Source: Methylobacterium sp. (lineage in GTDB: Bacteria > Pseudomonadota > Alphaproteobacteria > Rhizobiales > Beijerinckiaceae). From it: a stretch of 6,604 nt of DNA. The notes under the pieces are model-generated. The model was not told the DNA's origin. It saw nothing but the letters and a program-made list of their open reading frames with translations, and searched no databases. Numbering within the stretch: position 1 is the stretch's first letter; each line of letters opens with the position of its first letter. Below, one piece after another: positions 4,639-6,604 of the stretch. The stretch covers positions 1 to 6,604 of the forward strand of contig JAJKJG010000357.1 in the NCBI GenBank assembly GCA_021154065.1. The letters are read 5' to 3'. Both the position numbers and the translations under genes were made by a program.

Positions 4639-6604
4639 GGGCGATGATCCTCTTCAGTTCCGGCACGCAGGAGCCGCAGTTCGTGCCGGCGCGCAGAAGC
4701 TGCCCGATCGCCTCGGGCGATATCGCCGCCTCGGTCAGCACGGCCTCCCGGATTCTCGCGAGCCCGACGCCGAAGCAGGCGCACACCAGCGGCCCCGCAT
4801 CGGGCTCGCCGCTGCGGGTCTGACCCGACAGAACGAGCCGCGCCGTGCTATCGCCCGCCTCTGCGAAGAGCGCCTTCGCCGCGTCCCAATGCGGCCTCGC
4901 CTCGGCCGGGCCGGCGAAAAGCACGCCTTGCAGGCTGCCGCCGACGACCGCCGCGCAGCGATAGACCCCGGCGGCGTCATCGGCGTATTCGGCGAGCTCC
5001 GCGTCGGAGAATAAGGCCAGCGCCCATTCGGCGATCTCTCGGGCCGAACGCGTCGTCGCGAACAGCGTGCCGAACCCGCCGCCGACGGCGAAGCGCGCCC
5101 ACCACAGGCCCCCGGGCACAGCGGGCGAAGGGAGTGGCGAGCGCGACAGCACGAAGCCGCGCGTCCTCGCGGGCTCCGGCGCGATCGCGGCCGGCGTGGC
5201 CTTCGCGTCGGGCTGTCCGGAAAGCGGATCGACGAGCGCGTGGACAAGCGCGCCGATTCGCCCATTCGAAGAGTTCTCGCTGCTCCAGTGAATCGGCGCG
5301 AAGAGCGACCCGGGTCGCTGCCCTTCCTCAACCGCGACCTCGAGCACCGCCGCGCCATGGGCGGTGGAGACCCGCGCGAGGTCGCCGTGCCGCAGGTTCA
5401 GTCGCGCCGCGTCGGCCGGGTTGACCTCGACGAAGGGCGCCGGCCGGTGCGCGGCGAGCCGCGGCGTCTTCCCGGTGCGTGTCATGGTGTGCCACTGATC
5501 CCGCACGCGGCCGGTGTTGAGCGTGAAGGGGAAGCCGTCGCTGCGCGCGGCCGGTCTCGCCGGCGCAGCCGGGGCGACGAAGCGGGCCTTTCGATCGGGG
5601 GTGAAGAAGCCGCCTTCCGCGAAGAAGCGAGCACGCCTCTGGCGCGACCCGGCCGGCACCGGCCATTGCACGGGCTCCAGCGACTCGTACTCAGCCTCGC
5701 CGAGCTCGGCGAGGCCGCCGATATCGAAATCGCGGCCGCCGTCGTTCTCGAAAGCCGACAGTGCGGCATGCTCCCAGAAGACGTCGGCGGCGGAGCGATA
5801 GACGAAGGCGTCGCCGAAGCCCATGCGCTTCGCGACCTCGGCGAGGATCCACCAGTCTGGCTTCGCGTCGCCGGGCAGCGGCAGGAAGGCGCGCTGGCGC
5901 GAGATGCGCCGTTCCGAGTTCGTGACCGTGCCGTCCTTCTCGCCCCAGGCGGCGGCGGGGAACAGCACATGCGCGCCGCGGGCGATCGTGTCGGTCGCGA
6001 TCACGTTCTCGGAGACGACGAGGAGATCGAGCTGGCGCAGCGCGTCGCGCGCGCCGTCGGCCGCCGGCAGCGACACGGCCGGATTCGTTGCGATGATCCA
6101 CAGCGCCTTCACCCGGCCGGCCGCGATCGCCTCGAACAGCGCCACCGCCTTCAGACCCTCGCGCTCGGCCATCCGCGGCGCGCCCCAGAAGCGGCGCACC
6201 CGATCGATCTCCTCAGGCGAGAAGCCCATATGAGCCGCGAGCATGTTGGCGAGGCCGCCGACCTCGCGCCCGCCCATCGCGTTCGGCTGACCGGTGAGCG
6301 AGAACGGCCCCGTGCCCGGCCGCCCGATCCGCCCGGTGGCGAGGTGGCAGTTGATGATCGCGTTGACCTTGTCGGTGCCCTGCGCCGCCTGGTTAACGCC
6401 TTGCGAGAAGCAGGTGACGGTTCGCTCCGCCGCGGCGAACAATTCATAAAAAGCCTGAACGGCGGGCGCCGGAAGGCCCGTCGCCCGCGCCGTCGCCGCG
6501 GCGGTCGGCGCGATCTCGCGCGCGTGTGCGAGCGCCTCGGCGAAGCCCGTCGTATGGCTCTCGATGAAGTCGCGGTCGAGCTTTCCGGCCTCGGCCAGAT
6601 GCAC
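4613..6604 (-). CDS. nasA: Assimilatory nitrate reductase catalytic subunit with C-terminal [2Fe-2S] domain, 5' end outside the window
   Basis: 663 codons are visible, ending in TGA at 4615-4613; the gene enters from the right edge, and the GTG there is an internal Val codon. The enzyme is a cytoplasmic molybdenum bis-MGD protein that reduces nitrate to nitrite for nitrogen assimilation. Visible (window numbering) are the cofactor-domain motif GQPNAMGGREVGGLANM (105-121), IIATNPAVS (170-178), VLFPAAAWGEKDGTVTNSE (213-231), and the dinucleotide-binding domain NTGRVRDQWHTMTRTGK (363-379) through LFAPIHWS. A linker of about 150 residues follows. Next comes a BFD-like domain with Cys608, Cys610, Cys643 and Cys646 (CACFG and NCGSC), which should hold a [2Fe-2S] cluster that takes electrons into the enzyme. 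This layout fits Klebsiella-type NasA rather than periplasmic NapA or membrane NarG. The N-terminal [4Fe-4S] motif and roughly a quarter of the protein lie outside. It overlaps cysG by 26 bp, and nitrite reductase genes probably lie upstream. The annotation is secure; only the 5' part is unseen. Confidence 0.95.
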   Translation of the reverse strand: MHLAEAGKLDRDFIESHTTGFAEALAHAREIAPTAAATARATGLPAPAVQAFYELFAAAERTVTCFSQGVNQAAQGTDKVNAIINCHLATGRIGRPGTGPFSLTGQPNAMGGREVGGLANMLAAHMGFSPEEIDRVRRFWGAPRMAEREGLKAVALFEAIAAGRVKALWIIATNPAVSLPAADGARDALRQLDLLVVSENVIATDTIARGAHVLFPAAAWGEKDGTVTNSERRISRQRAFLPLPGDAKPDWWILAEVAKRMGFGDAFVYRSAADVFWEHAALSAFENDGGRDFDIGGLAELGEAEYESLEPVQWPVPAGSRQRRARFFAEGGFFTPDRKARFVAPAAPARPAARSDGFPFTLNTGRVRDQWHTMTRTGKTPRLAAHRPAPFVEVNPADAARLNLRHGDLARVSTAHGAAVLEVAVEEGQRPGSLFAPIHWSSENSSNGRIGALVHALVDPLSGQPDAKATPAAIAPEPARTRGFVLSRSPLPSPAVPGGLWWARFAVGGGFGTLFATTRSAREIAEWALALFSDAELAEYADDAAGVYRCAAVVGGSLQGVLFAGPAEARPHWDAAKALFAEAGDSTARLVLSGQTRSGEPDAGPLVCACFGVGLARIREAVLTEAAISPEAIGQLLRAGTNCGSCVPELKRIIARELAPQAG
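4648..4654 (-). promoter_or_regulatory. Shine-Dalgarno site for cysG within the nasA coding region
   Basis: AAGAGGA on the - strand lies nine bases before the GTG at 4638-4636. It is embedded in the last codons of nasA and decides the cysG start, since no ATG is available in that region. Confidence 0.55.

Noticed and set aside
3034..5014. Long + strand open frames opposite cysG and the end of nasA
   Set aside because: Low-complexity Arg/Ala-rich translations with no motifs; shadows of the well-supported - strand genes.

Overview
The window is a GC-rich (visibly near 70%) bacterial chromosome segment, almost entirely coding. The codon use, the style of the siroheme synthase NAD-binding loop and the nasA-cysG gene order suggest an alphaproteobacterium, probably of the Hyphomicrobiales. 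That is an inference from family knowledge, because no rRNA or other phylogenetic marker is present.

Layout. The far left (2-280, + strand) holds the last 92 codons of an enolase-superfamily protein of the mandelate racemase/muconate lactonizing enzyme type. All other genes lie on the - strand. Read in transcription order from the right edge, they are: the 3' three quarters of an assimilatory nitrate reductase with a fused C-terminal BFD-like [2Fe-2S] domain (nasA, 6604-4613); siroheme synthase (cysG, 4638-3187), which overlaps nasA by 26 bp; a 62-bp gap; an acyl-CoA dehydrogenase (3124-1958); and, 14 bp later, a thiamine-diphosphate enzyme of the benzoylformate decarboxylase/acetolactate synthase superfamily (1943-267). 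The last gene converges on the enolase-superfamily gene, and their 3' ends overlap by 14 bp.

How the genes fit together. nasA and cysG form a nitrate-assimilation unit: NasA reduces nitrate to nitrite, and CysG makes the siroheme needed by the assimilatory nitrite reductase (and sulfite reductase). The second unit looks catabolic. An acyl-CoA dehydrogenase and a 2-oxo-acid decarboxylase-like enzyme are tightly linked, with an enolase-superfamily dehydratase or racemase converging on them. The substrate cannot be read from the sequence. Active-site comparisons suggest the TPP enzyme is not a true benzoylformate decarboxylase, and that the dehydrogenase places its catalytic base as isovaleryl-CoA dehydrogenase does.

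No mobile element, RNA gene, CRISPR array, toxin-antitoxin pair or defence system was seen. The most open question is the pathway of the acyl-CoA dehydrogenase/TPP-enzyme pair; the rest is ordinary metabolism.
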